Shown one piece after another: positions 34,439 through 42,561 of a stretch of DNA of 64,000 bases. The notes under the pieces were generated by a model. It was not told the origin of the DNA, made no database searches, and was given only the letters and a program-made list of their open reading frames with translations. The DNA comes from Methylomicrobium sp035916875 (GTDB lineage Bacteria > Pseudomonadota > Gammaproteobacteria > Methylococcales > Methylomonadaceae): contig NZ_JAXUHN010000084.1 in assembly GCF_035916875.1 (NCBI RefSeq), positions 1 to 64,000 of the forward strand, read 5' to 3'. Each line of letters starts with the position of its first letter. The stretch's first letter is position 1. Position numbers and translations under genes: made by a program.

Positions 34439-35953
34439 ATGAAAACCGACTGTCCCGCGGCCGTGATCGAACGGCTTTCAGCCTTTTTGAACACCTCGTT
34501 CGATACGATCTTGCAGCAGCGGCTGACCGCCGATCCCGTGCAACACGCGCTGCAACTCTGCAAAAATACCATCGCCGGCGTACCGGCTTACCGGCAGTTT
34601 CTGCAAGACCAGGGCGCTGATCCCGGCGCTATCACCGGAGCTGAGGATTTTGCGACGCTACCGTTGCAAAACAAGGCGAACTACATGCAGAAATATCCGC
34701 TGCCGGCGCGCTGCCAAGGTGGACGGATTACGTCTTGCGACCGTCTGGCAGTATCTTCGGGCTCAACCGGGATTTCGACCTTCTGGCCGCGCGCAATGAC
34801 CGACGAGCTGGACATCGCGCTCCGTTTCGAGCAAGTCTTCCGCTACAGCTTTAGTGCCGATAATCGCGATACCCTGGCAGTCGTCTGCTTTCCGCTAGGC
34901 AACTGGGTAGGCGGCGTGTTTACTACCTCGTGCTGCTGGTATTTGGCTCAAAAGGGTTACCCGTTAACCGTCGCGACTCCGGGCAACAAGCCGGATGAAA
35001 TCCTGCGCGCCGTGCGCGAATTGGGACCGCATTTCGAACAGACTGTGCTGCTCGGCTATCCGCCTTTCGTAAAGGACGTGATCGATGCCGGCTCCGCGCA
35101 GGGCATGGAATGGCGCGCGTACCGGATCAAATTCGTCTTTGCCGGCGAAGTGTTCAGCGAAGAATGGCGCAACCTGATGCTGCGGCGAGTCGGATCGACA
35201 GCGCCCTGCTACGACTCCGCATCGCTCTATGGCACGGCGGACGGCGGCGTTTTGGGTAACGAAACACCGCTTAGCATTGCGATCCGGCGCTTCCTGGCAG
35301 CGCATCCCCATGTCGCCCGCGAACTGTTCGGCGAATCGCGCCTGCCGACCTTGGTCCAATACGATCCGATCAGCCGTTACTTCGAACTGATCGACGGCTT
35401 AACCCTGGCGGTTACCGGAGACAATGGCGTACCGCTGATACGCTATCACATCGCCGACCGCGGCGGACTGATCAGCCATGCCGAGTTGATCGCTTTCCTG
35501 AAAGCGCGCGGAATGTCCTCGCTTGAAGATTTTGGCTTCGCCGGCGAAGCCTGTCCCCTGCCCTTTGTTTGGGTATTCGGCCGCGCCGATTTCACCGTGT
35601 CATTCTACGGGGCCAACATTTATCCGGAAAACGTAGTAGTCGGTCTGGAGCAACCGGAATTGACGAGTTTGATCAGTGGCAAATTCGTGATGGAAGTCAA
35701 GAGCGATCGGAACGGCTCCGAATTCCTATCCATCGCAACCGAACTCCTGCCCTCCGTTTCAGCCGATGCTGGCAAAGAGGACGCCGTCGCCGCGTCCATT
35801 CGTACGCAATTGCTCCGACTGAACAGCGAATTCGCCAATTATGTCCCTGCTGACAAACAAATGCCTCGCGTCGAATTACGGTCTTTCGGCGATCCGGACG
35901 ATTTTCCTGTCGGCGTAAAGCATCGCTACACGCGACGGAATTCGAATGGTTGA
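34439..35953 (+). CDS. Adenylate-forming enzyme, phenylacetate-CoA ligase-like
   Basis: The 504-residue protein (ATG at 34439 after AGGAG) resembles the PaaK-type branch of AMP-forming ligases. The P-loop equivalent is LAVSSGSTGISTFW, followed by DSASLYGTADGGVLGNETPL (aryl/AMP pocket) and IRYHIADRGGLIS. The C-terminal swing domain holds FGRADFTVSFYGANIYPENV and PVGVKHRYTRR. No amidase, thioester carrier or catabolic partner lies beside it, so the acid it activates is unknown; phenylacetate breakdown is not implied. It shares a divergent promoter region with the diguanylate cyclase gene. Confidence 0.85.
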   Translation: MKTDCPAAVIERLSAFLNTSFDTILQQRLTADPVQHALQLCKNTIAGVPAYRQFLQDQGADPGAITGAEDFATLPLQNKANYMQKYPLPARCQGGRITSCDRLAVSSGSTGISTFWPRAMTDELDIALRFEQVFRYSFSADNRDTLAVVCFPLGNWVGGVFTTSCCWYLAQKGYPLTVATPGNKPDEILRAVRELGPHFEQTVLLGYPPFVKDVIDAGSAQGMEWRAYRIKFVFAGEVFSEEWRNLMLRRVGSTAPCYDSASLYGTADGGVLGNETPLSIAIRRFLAAHPHVARELFGESRLPTLVQYDPISRYFELIDGLTLAVTGDNGVPLIRYHIADRGGLISHAELIAFLKARGMSSLEDFGFAGEACPLPFVWVFGRADFTVSFYGANIYPENVVVGLEQPELTSLISGKFVMEVKSDRNGSEFLSIATELLPSVSADAGKEDAVAASIRTQLLRLNSEFANYVPADKQMPRVELRSFGDPDDFPVGVKHRYTRRNSNG

Positions 35954-36043
35954 CTCTGTCATGAGGGACGTTATCTTTGACCGAACCGTAAGTTCGACTT
36001 TAGCTCGGCCATATTCGCCCCGCGCAATAGAAAAAGGAAAAAT

Positions 36044-36083
36044 TTGCATTCTTCCCCACAGTCATTATAATATCGATTCGATA
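36044..36083 (+). promoter_or_regulatory. Promoter with palindrome at the start site
   Basis: TTGCAT (36044-36049) and TATAAT (36066-36071) are 16 bases apart. Directly after the -10 box lies TATCGA-T-TCGATA (36071-36083), a 13-base perfect palindrome at the expected start of transcription. It could be an operator. GGAGG at 36096-36100 is the ribosome site of the gene at 36107. Confidence 0.6.
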
Positions 36084-36106
36084 CTATTAATGATCGGAGG
36101 TAACTC

Positions 36107-36679
36107 ATGAAACTTATCAAGAACATCACCCTATTGGCCGCCGCAACCGGTTTGTGTTTGGCAAGCAGCGCGGCGATGTCGGAAACCGAAGGCTATTTGT
36201 CGATTTGGCGCTCTTCTGTCAAGGTCGCGGGAAAAGGCGACAATAAAACCCTGGCGATGGAAATTCAGACCGCCAAGCCGATTCCGGTGGACGGTAAATC
36301 CGGCGCCTTCGGCTATGCGGCGTTGACCGACAATGCCAATAATGTGCTCGTGCTGGTCACGCATATGCCGATCGACGACAGTTCGCACGAAAACCAGGAA
36401 AATGGATTTCACGCGCATGTGCTCGACTTAAAAGAACCGACCGCCGCCTGCTCGGGCGCCAACTTCGAAGTGGATTTGGAAAACTCGGCTAAAAACACCG
36501 CCTTCGACGCCGACTATCAATGGCAGGTCAAGGGCAGCAAAATTTCAGTCGAAAATGTACCCGTCAAGGATTTGGGCGATGCCGGGGTCGACACGATCGT
36601 ATCTTTTACGTTGAAACCGGTGCTAAATGCCCAGCAAAAACCGACCAACCTTTGCGTGACAGTGGCCGATAAGGGCTGA
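36107..36679 (+). CDS. Exported protein, unknown function, 190 aa
   Basis: The protein begins with a clear signal peptide (about residues 1-25, LIKNITLLAAATGLCLASSAAMS), so the mature form is periplasmic or secreted. The mature part (about 165 residues) looks beta-rich (SIWRSSVKVAGKGDNKTLAMEIQTAKPIPVDGKSGAFGYAALTDNANNVLVLVTHMP). It has a HENQENGFHAHVLDL segment with three histidines that might bind metal, and a pair of cysteines (ACSGANFEVD and LCVTV) that could form a disulphide. I do not recognise the family. It stands alone, with its own promoter and a terminator just downstream. Confidence 0.75.
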   Translation: MKLIKNITLLAAATGLCLASSAAMSETEGYLSIWRSSVKVAGKGDNKTLAMEIQTAKPIPVDGKSGAFGYAALTDNANNVLVLVTHMPIDDSSHENQENGFHAHVLDLKEPTAACSGANFEVDLENSAKNTAFDADYQWQVKGSKISVENVPVKDLGDAGVDTIVSFTLKPVLNAQQKPTNLCVTVADKG

Positions 36680-36764
36680 AATCCAAGGCGATCGTTTGCA
36701 TCAAACCAATGGGTATTATGACTCGGGCAGGATATTGAGGTAGTATAGCTCCTATCCACTTCCC

Positions 36765-36797
36765 AAACAGCCGGCGTGATTGTCGGCTGTTTTCTTT
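36765..36797 (+). terminator. Rho-independent terminator
   Basis: AAACAGCCG (36765-36773) pairs with CGGCTGTTT (36784-36792) over a 10-base loop, and TTTTCTTTT follows. It ends the transcript of the exported protein at 36107 and lies 30 bases before the DUF2905 gene. Confidence 0.75.
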
Positions 36798-36826
36798 TGC
36801 CGAGGCCTGTTCCTGTGAGTGTTTCG

Positions 36827-37042
36827 ATGCCGATTGGAAAATTATTGACGATTATCGGTATCGTGGTAACGATGATCGGACTGGTCCTGACCTATCTACC
36901 TGGCCTCTTCAGTTGGTTCGGCAAATTGCCGGGCGATATTCGCATCGAAGACGGCAAAAAATTCATTTTTATCCCGATAACATCAATGCTACTGATCAGC
37001 ACGCTCTTAACGCTGCTGGCCAATTTGTTTATCCGCAAATAA
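36827..37042 (+). CDS. DUF2905 membrane protein
   Basis: The 71-residue protein begins MPIGKLLTIIGIVVTMIGLVLTYLPGLFSWFGKLPGDIRIE. It has two membrane spans with the conserved GKLPGDI motif between them and a second span IFIPITSMLLISTLLTLLANLF. This matches the DUF2905 family, whose function is unknown. A GTG at 36815 is an alternative start. It sits just after a strong terminator, so it must have its own promoter or rely on read-through. Confidence 0.82.
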   Translation: MPIGKLLTIIGIVVTMIGLVLTYLPGLFSWFGKLPGDIRIEDGKKFIFIPITSMLLISTLLTLLANLFIRK

Positions 37043-37220
37043 CCCTTCTCCGCCGCCAAGCATCTGCTAGCATGCTCTAATCCCCGGCGCGGCCGATCAC
37101 CTTTTCGCTTCAGACCTACAGATTTTATGCGGTAGCTTCGCCAAACGGGAACTTTATCGCCTGATGACCAGCCTTTTGAATTACTATATAAATCATTGAC
37201 ATCATTCACGGAGTTAACTC

Positions 37221-37928
37221 ATGATTCCTATTCGAGATACCGCGCCTTGCTATTCCCGCCCCTTGGCGACCTGGGGGCTGATCGTTGTCTGTGTGATCAT
37301 TTTCGTATGGTTACAGTTTTTGCCCTTTGAAGTCAGTAACCCGTTGATTGCCCGTTTCGGCATGGTGCCGCTGCGTTATTCAGACCCATCATGGGCGGAA
37401 CATGTAGGCCTACCCTTCGACGGTTATCTGTCGTTTTTAACCAGCCTGTTCCTGCACGGCAATTGGTTCCATCTGATCATCAATATGTGGTTTTTATGGA
37501 TCTTCGGCGATAACATCGAAGATAGAATGGGACATCTGTCTTTTTTGGCCTTTTATTTACTGTGCGGCCTGATCGCAACGGCCTTGCAGTGGTATTTCGA
37601 TCCACGCCTAGAGATTCCTGTCGTTGGAGCATCAGGCCCTATTGCCGGCGTATTGGCTGCTTATTTTTTTCTGTACCCGCTGGAACGAGTCGTACTTTGG
37701 GTGCCGCCGATCGTCGTACATGTTCCTGCAATCGCCTTTTTGGGCTTATGGGTGATCATTCAACTGTACGAAGCGACCACTTCGATATTATTCGAAGGCG
37801 GCGTAGCCAAGATGGCCTGGTGGGCCCATTTGGGCGGGTTTATCGCGGGTTTCCTGCTGTACCGATTGTTCCTGAAAAAACCGCCGGACGGAATAAAAAT
37901 GGAAGATTCAAGCAGCTTTAAGATATAA
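37221..37928 (+). CDS. Rhomboid-family intramembrane serine protease
   Basis: Rhomboids cleave membrane proteins inside the bilayer. The 235-residue protein has six or so membrane spans. The landmarks are the N-terminal RDTAPCYSRPLATWGLI, FLHGNWFHLIINMWFLWIFGDNIEDRMGH (the HxxxN region before the active site), GASGPIAGVLAAYF (active-site GxSG serine) and HLGGFIAGFLLYRL (catalytic histidine). All expected catalytic residues are present. A GGAG ribosome site lies before the ATG. The substrate is unknown. Confidence 0.92.
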   Translation: MIPIRDTAPCYSRPLATWGLIVVCVIIFVWLQFLPFEVSNPLIARFGMVPLRYSDPSWAEHVGLPFDGYLSFLTSLFLHGNWFHLIINMWFLWIFGDNIEDRMGHLSFLAFYLLCGLIATALQWYFDPRLEIPVVGASGPIAGVLAAYFFLYPLERVVLWVPPIVVHVPAIAFLGLWVIIQLYEATTSILFEGGVAKMAWWAHLGGFIAGFLLYRLFLKKPPDGIKMEDSSSFKI

Positions 37929-37929
37929 T

Positions 37930-37976
37930 CCGCACCAAAAAAGAAAAGAGCATCGATCCGGTGCGGGTTCTTTTTT
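37930..37976 (+). terminator. Probable terminator after rhomboid gene
   Basis: CCGCACC (37930-37936) pairs with GGTGCGG (37960-37966) and is followed by GTTCTTTTTT. The loop is long (23 bases) and A-rich, and part of it can pair with the T-run. It lies directly behind the rhomboid stop codon. Confidence 0.5.
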
Positions 37977-38019
37977 GACTTAAGCTTACTCCAGTTGAAA
38001 TCAGGAAATTACGAGTCAT

Positions 38020-38346
38020 ATGAAAAAAATTAATGTTGCCTTGGTCAGGCTGCTCCAGTTTGTCGTGTTCGTCGTCTTCACCTTCGTGGTGATCACCTAT
38101 TTCGGGGCGATGATTTTGTTGCCGCTGGATGCCGTCACCTTACTGATCAAACTGTTCGGTCTGGTCGGTTTGCATGGCTTCATCGGCGCAGCGATCGCAA
38201 TTCCGGCCGTCGCCTACCTTGGCTTGATCGTCTATCGGACGCCAGGTCTCTGCCCGATGATCATCGAAACCGGTGTCGATCTGGTCAAAACCGGCAAAGC
38301 CAAAGTCGAAGCGTTCAACGCGATCGTAAACGCGGTCAAAGCCTAG
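38020..38346 (+). CDS. Small membrane protein, 108 aa, unknown function
   Basis: The protein has two long hydrophobic stretches (about residues 9-37, LLQFVVFVVFTFVVITYFGAMILLPL, and 45-72, LFGLVGLHGFIGAAIAIPAVAYLGLIVY). A soluble C-terminus follows that ends in an amphipathic helix rich in lysine (VDLVKTGKAKVEAFNAIVNAVKA). I do not recognise a family. It is flanked by terminators on both sides, so it is transcribed alone. Confidence 0.65.
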   Translation: MKKINVALVRLLQFVVFVVFTFVVITYFGAMILLPLDAVTLLIKLFGLVGLHGFIGAAIAIPAVAYLGLIVYRTPGLCPMIIETGVDLVKTGKAKVEAFNAIVNAVKA

Positions 38347-38373
38347 TTTTTCGCCCCACGCCCGGGGAAAAAT

Positions 38374-38405
38374 GGCGTGACGGAGCAGTCCGCCACGCCT
38401 TTTTT
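38374..38405 (+). terminator. Rho-independent terminator
   Basis: GGCGTG (38374-38379) pairs with CACGCC (38394-38399), and CGGA with TCCG inside it, over a GCAG loop. A run of seven T follows. It ends the 108-residue membrane protein gene. Confidence 0.8.
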
Positions 38406-38499
38406 GTTGGGCGCAATAAAAACAATATCAACAAGCGGAAGACAGCGTCGGTACAGCTGTGATCGCGTTTTATCAACCCTTTATCGGTTTGGGAACGTT

Positions 38500-39234
38500 A
38501 TGTGTTTTAGTGCAAATATGTCGTTAGGCCTGGGCATCGTCGGCTTCGCCGCCTCAGGCATCACTTTTATGGATAAAAGCGAAACATTGCCGGTGCGCGC
38601 TGCCCGAGCGCTCGCGATCTTCCATTTTTCATTGATGGAACTGATCCAATATTTCGCTTATCCAGTCGCGGGGCAATGCGGCTACGGCGCCAACCAATTG
38701 CTCAGCGAATTATCGACTTATCACATTGCTTTACAATCCTTCGCGATCATGCCGGCCTTGGCGACCTATTCAACAGACCCTGGCGCACTGAAGCGTGCAA
38801 CCATCATCGGCGCATCCCTGAGCGGCTCGTTCATTCTTTTCAGTTTCCTGCCGAAAGACATCCAGTTATCTGATATCGAGCCGAACTTCATCGGCAACAT
38901 GATTTCCTGCCTAACCATGGGCACTTATCATGTCGCCTATGCGATCCAGAGCGCGCTTGGGCTGCTGGTGACGTGGGGCTCGCTGTTCGCGCTCGCGCTC
39001 AGCGCCTTCGTCTGGCCGAACAACTGGCGGATCGGCATCTATCACGGCGTGATGGCGCTTTTCACGCTGTTCGTGCCGCAATGGATCTTCGGCGTTTCGA
39101 CCGGCGAAGCGGCCGCGATCTATTGTTTTTACTCGATTCCGATTACCTGCAGTTTCATGCCGGTCTTCAAAAAATATTTCACGCCGGGCCCGATCGCAGA
39201 ACAGCCGGCATTCGATCTGCGCAGCAGTTCCTAA
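38500..39234 (+). CDS. Multi-span membrane protein (DUF5765-like)
   Basis: The 244-residue protein (ATG at 38500, MCFSANMSLGLGIVGF) has six or seven membrane spans. The opening MCFSANMS, the ELIQYFAYPVAGQCG segment and the C-terminal WIFGVSTGEAAAIYCFYSIPITCSF resemble DUF5765-type proteins, which start MCxSA. The family assignment is moderate; the function is unknown. The upstream in-frame extension to 38377 runs through the terminator and has no family support. It forms a likely operon with the two genes after it (gaps of 21 and 20 bases). Confidence 0.7.
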   Translation: MCFSANMSLGLGIVGFAASGITFMDKSETLPVRAARALAIFHFSLMELIQYFAYPVAGQCGYGANQLLSELSTYHIALQSFAIMPALATYSTDPGALKRATIIGASLSGSFILFSFLPKDIQLSDIEPNFIGNMISCLTMGTYHVAYAIQSALGLLVTWGSLFALALSAFVWPNNWRIGIYHGVMALFTLFVPQWIFGVSTGEAAAIYCFYSIPITCSFMPVFKKYFTPGPIAEQPAFDLRSSS

Positions 39235-39255
39235 TAAACGCTTGAGGAATACGCC

Positions 39256-39597
39256 ATGAACGACACGCGTTGGAATCCGGAAAAACCGGCCGTTATCATC
39301 GCGATCTGCGTGGTCGGCCTGATCAATGCGATCCAGATGATCAATCTGGTCTTTTCGCCGATGTCCAAGCAAGTGGGCGCCATCTACCCGACCTACTTTG
39401 CGTTTTCGGTGCTGGTAAGCCTGATCTGCATCACCGGCTTGTGGCTGCTCAAGCGCTGGGCCGCCTTGGCCTATAGCGTCTTGCTGATCGTCAATCAGAT
39501 CGCGCTGATGCTGATGGGTTACTGGGAAGTCACCGCCGCAGTCATTCCGTTCGCGATCATTCTGTTGTTGTTCAAGCACCTGGACAAGATGCGTTAA
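39256..39597 (+). CDS. Membrane protein, 113 aa, unknown function
   Basis: The protein has three to four membrane spans (about residues 12-32, 46-65, 69-89 and 91-106) and a charged N-terminus (MNDTRWNPEKPAV). A GAGGAATACGCC ribosome-site region precedes the ATG. It lies between the DUF5765-like membrane protein and the amidase gene in one apparent operon, so the three may share a role. I cannot name a family. Confidence 0.65.
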   Translation: MNDTRWNPEKPAVIIAICVVGLINAIQMINLVFSPMSKQVGAIYPTYFAFSVLVSLICITGLWLLKRWAALAYSVLLIVNQIALMLMGYWEVTAAVIPFAIILLLFKHLDKMR

Positions 39598-39617
39598 CCT
39601 TTTTGTTATTTTGTTTT

Positions 39618-40508
39618 ATGAAATCGCCGATCATCGTTAGCGCCGTACAGCAGCCCTGCCACCTCGACAGGCAAAGCAACCTCGACTTTTCGATCGAGAA
39701 AATCCACGAAGCCGCTGCCGCCAAGGCCGAGTTGGTGGTGCTGCCCGAATTGCACCTGGGGCCTTATTTCTGCCAAAACGAAGATTATCACAATTTCGCC
39801 CTGGCCCAGCCGATTCCAGGCCCTACCACCGAAATTTTGTCCGCGGTCGCGAAAAAACTGCAAATCGTGATCGTTTCGACGATTTTCGAAGAAAGAGCGC
39901 CGGGGCTTTACCACAACACGGCCGTCGTTTTCGACAAGGACGGCCGGATCGCCGGCAAATACCGCAAAATGCATATTCCGGACGATCCGGGCTTTTACGA
40001 AAAATACTACTTCACGCCCGGCGACCTCGGCTTCACCCCGATCGAGACCTCGATCGGCAAGCTCGGCGTGCAGGTCTGCTGGGATCAGTGGTACCCGGAA
40101 GGCGCGCGGCTAATGGCGTTGGCCGGCGCGGACCTGCTGATCTATCCGACTGCGATCGGCTGGGACCCGAACGACACGCAGGAAGAACGGCAGCGCCAGT
40201 TGAACGCCTGGATCACGATCCAGCGCGCGCACGCGGTCGCAAACGGCATTCCGGTGATTTCCTGCAACCGGATCGGCTTCGAGCAGGCACCCGATCAACC
40301 CGCCGGTGTCGGCATCAATTTCTGGGGTAACAGTTTCATCGCCGGCCCGCAAGGCGACATTCTGGACAGCGCCAATGCCGGCGAAGTCAAAGTCTTAACC
40401 ACGACGCTCGATCCGGCGCGCAGCGCGCGCGTCAGGCAAATCTGGCCGTTTCTGCGCGACCGCCGCATCGATGCGTTTAGCGACATTACCCGGCGTTTTA
40501 TCGATTAA
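39618..40508 (+). CDS. aguB: Carbon-nitrogen hydrolase, probable N-carbamoylputrescine amidase
   Basis: The 296-residue nitrilase-superfamily protein has the Glu-Lys-Cys triad: VVLPELHLGPYF (Glu), KYRKMHIPDDPGFYEKYYFTPGD (Lys) and GVQVCWDQWYPEGARLMALAGADLLIYPTAIGW (Cys). The stretch around the cysteine, together with the HIPDDPGFYEKYYF loop, is close to AguB, which turns N-carbamoylputrescine into putrescine in the agmatine route. The usual partner, agmatine deiminase (aguA), is not beside it. Start ATG is at 39618. It is the third gene of a likely operon with two membrane proteins. Confidence 0.87.
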   Translation: MKSPIIVSAVQQPCHLDRQSNLDFSIEKIHEAAAAKAELVVLPELHLGPYFCQNEDYHNFALAQPIPGPTTEILSAVAKKLQIVIVSTIFEERAPGLYHNTAVVFDKDGRIAGKYRKMHIPDDPGFYEKYYFTPGDLGFTPIETSIGKLGVQVCWDQWYPEGARLMALAGADLLIYPTAIGWDPNDTQEERQRQLNAWITIQRAHAVANGIPVISCNRIGFEQAPDQPAGVGINFWGNSFIAGPQGDILDSANAGEVKVLTTTLDPARSARVRQIWPFLRDRRIDAFSDITRRFID

Positions 40509-40522
40509 GGCGTTTACGGCAA

Positions 40523-40556
40523 AGCGCTAAGGTGCGCGATGCGCACCCTATGGCGC
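40523..40556. repeat. Nested hairpin between convergent genes
   Basis: GGTGCGC-GAT-GCGCACC (40531-40547) lies inside AGCGC (40523-40527) / GCGCT (40552-40556). There is no T-run. It sits between the convergent aguB and thioredoxin-like genes and could be a REP-like element or a two-way transcription brake. Confidence 0.5.
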
Positions 40557-40572
40557 TCGATTATGGAAAGAG

Positions 40573-41136
40573 TCAATCCGCCTTCCATTTGATATTGCAG
40601 CCCATACTCGGAATCTGCTCTGGATCGATCGGCCGGCCCGCCAGCAAATTGTCGAGCGCGGCGCGTAAATCCGAACCCGTCACCGGCACGTTATTCTTAG
40701 GTGTGGAGCCGTCGAGCCGTCCGCGATAAACGCAGGCCAGCGCCGCATCGAACAGGTAAATATCCGGCGTGCAGGCAGCCTGATACGCCCGAGCAGTATC
40801 CTGGCTTTCGTCGTACAGATAAGCCGCGAACGGCCTTCCCCAGGCTTCCATAAGGGCCTGCATCTTATCCGGCGCATCATCGGGATAATTCTGCACGTCG
40901 TTTGCGCTGATCGCGATCGTCGCAATGCCCTTGTTTTGGTATTCTTTGGCAATCGCGATCAACTGCCCCTTCACATGCAGCACGTAGGGGCAATGATTGC
41001 AGATGAACATCACGATCGTACCCTTGTCGCCTTTCAGTTCCTGCAAACTGAAAGTCCTGCCGGTTACCGTATCGGGCAGTAAAAAGTCCGGCGCGAGTGC
41101 GCCGAGCGGGATCATTTGGGATAACGTTTCCGCCAT
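40573..41136 (-). CDS. Thioredoxin-fold peroxiredoxin-like protein
   Basis: The 187-residue protein has an AhpC/TSA-type thioredoxin fold: LGALAPDFLLPDTVTGRTFSLQELKG, then IVMFICNHCPYVLHVKGQL with a CxxC pair (CNHC), and CTPDIYLFDAALACVYRGRLDGSTPKNNVPV at the substrate side. No signal peptide is present, so it is cytoplasmic. Such CNHCP proteins are common thiol oxidoreductases of unsettled substrate. A good GGAGG-type ribosome site (AAGGAGGC on the minus strand) lies before the ATG at 41136. Confidence 0.88.
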   Translation of the reverse strand: MAETLSQMIPLGALAPDFLLPDTVTGRTFSLQELKGDKGTIVMFICNHCPYVLHVKGQLIAIAKEYQNKGIATIAISANDVQNYPDDAPDKMQALMEAWGRPFAAYLYDESQDTARAYQAACTPDIYLFDAALACVYRGRLDGSTPKNNVPVTGSDLRAALDNLLAGRPIDPEQIPSMGCNIKWKAD

Positions 41137-41322
41137 GGGAGAGCCTCCTTAAATAGGGTTTGAAGTTCGGTCGATTATAAAGGGATCCGAATCACAGAGA
41201 AACCTTTGATTGCGTTCGCGGTTTGCTTGCCGGAAGGCAAACCATGAGACTCTTTCAGAGAGAATTGCGTATAATAGCCGGGTTTATGGAGCCGAGCAGG
41301 ATCGGATGGAGCATTTTATCTT

Positions 41323-42498
41323 ATGACATCACCCAAACTTTTCGATTACCCGCTTTTCGCCTTAGGATTTCGAGCGTTCTTCGTACTGGCAGGCCTTTCG
41401 GCGCTGCTGCTGATCGTGCTGTGGAATGCAATCTATAACGGCAAGCTGAGTGCGGCCAACTATTTCGGCAATGTCAACTGGCACGCGCATGAAATGCTGC
41501 TCGGCTATTCCGCTGCGGTGATCGCCGGTTTTCTGTTGACTGCGGTCAAAAACTGGACATCGAGACAGACCCTGACCGGCGACTCATTGGCGACCCTGTG
41601 CCTGATCTGGCTGTACGGAAGGATTGCGCCGTTTTATGCGGGACTGCTGCCCGATGCGGTGATCGCGGCAATCGATTTTGCGTTTTTACCCGCGCTCGCC
41701 TACCAAATCGCCAAGCCAATTCTGGCCGCCCGGCAATATTTCAATCTTATTTTCGTCGGAATACTGCTCATATTGACCATTGCCAACGGCTTGATTCATG
41801 CCGGCATCCTGGCTCCGCGGCCGCATCTGACTTGGCTCGGTCTACAACTGGCCGTGGCGACGATCGTGTTGTTGATTTTGGTGATCGCCGGGCGCGTGTT
41901 TCCGTTTTTTACCGAACGCGGCTTGCCGGGCGTCAGAGTCAGCAGCAAGCCTCTGTATGAATACGGCGCGATCGGCAGCGCGGTGCTGACGTACGGCTTG
42001 CTGTTGGCCGGCATAAACGGGGCGTTGCTGGCGCTGGCTGCGGGCCTCGCGGTGCTGTTCAATGGCGCGCGAGTCTGGGGCTGGTATGTGCAGCGCATCT
42101 GGTATGTGCCATTACTGTGGGTCTTGTATGCGGGTTACGGCTGGATCATTTTGGGCTTTGGGTTGACCGCGCTATCGGCATATGCACTGGTGTTGCCGTC
42201 CTTGCCCCTGCACGCCTTTACTGTCGGTGGGATCGGCATGCTGACTTTGGGCATGATGGCGCGAGTTTCTTTGGGACACACAGGTCGGGCGTTGCGCGTT
42301 TCCAATGCAATGGCGATCGGTTTCATCCTGTTGAATGCCGCAGCGCTAATCCGAGTATTGCTGCCGATAGCCTTGCCCGGGTGGTACGGCAGTCTGGTTT
42401 ATTTCTCGATGTTATTTTGGCTGGCGGCGTTTGCATTGTTCATTTATGTTTATTCTCCGATCTTGACGGCTGTTCGTGTCGATGGGCAAGCGGGCTAG
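41323..42498 (+). CDS. nnrS: NnrS family membrane protein
   Basis: NnrS is a haem- and copper-containing inner-membrane protein tied to nitric-oxide stress and denitrification. The 391-residue protein has about twelve hydrophobic spans. The family core is present: FDYPLFALGFRAFFVLAGLSALLLI, GNVNWHAHEMLLGYSAAVIAGFLLTAVKNWT (metal-binding histidines), GRVFPFFTERGLPG, and HAFTVGGIGMLTLGMMARVSLGHTGR near the end. TATAAT (41274-41279) suggests a promoter close upstream. No NO reductase or nitrite reductase lies in the window. Confidence 0.93.
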   Translation: MTSPKLFDYPLFALGFRAFFVLAGLSALLLIVLWNAIYNGKLSAANYFGNVNWHAHEMLLGYSAAVIAGFLLTAVKNWTSRQTLTGDSLATLCLIWLYGRIAPFYAGLLPDAVIAAIDFAFLPALAYQIAKPILAARQYFNLIFVGILLILTIANGLIHAGILAPRPHLTWLGLQLAVATIVLLILVIAGRVFPFFTERGLPGVRVSSKPLYEYGAIGSAVLTYGLLLAGINGALLALAAGLAVLFNGARVWGWYVQRIWYVPLLWVLYAGYGWIILGFGLTALSAYALVLPSLPLHAFTVGGIGMLTLGMMARVSLGHTGRALRVSNAMAIGFILLNAAALIRVLLPIALPGWYGSLVYFSMLFWLAAFALFIYVYSPILTAVRVDGQAG

Positions 42499-42561
42499 CT
42501 TAAGAATGGCGAAAACGACCGATTTGTCGCGGCTTGTCATTATTAAAGTCTCTCCAAGGCA

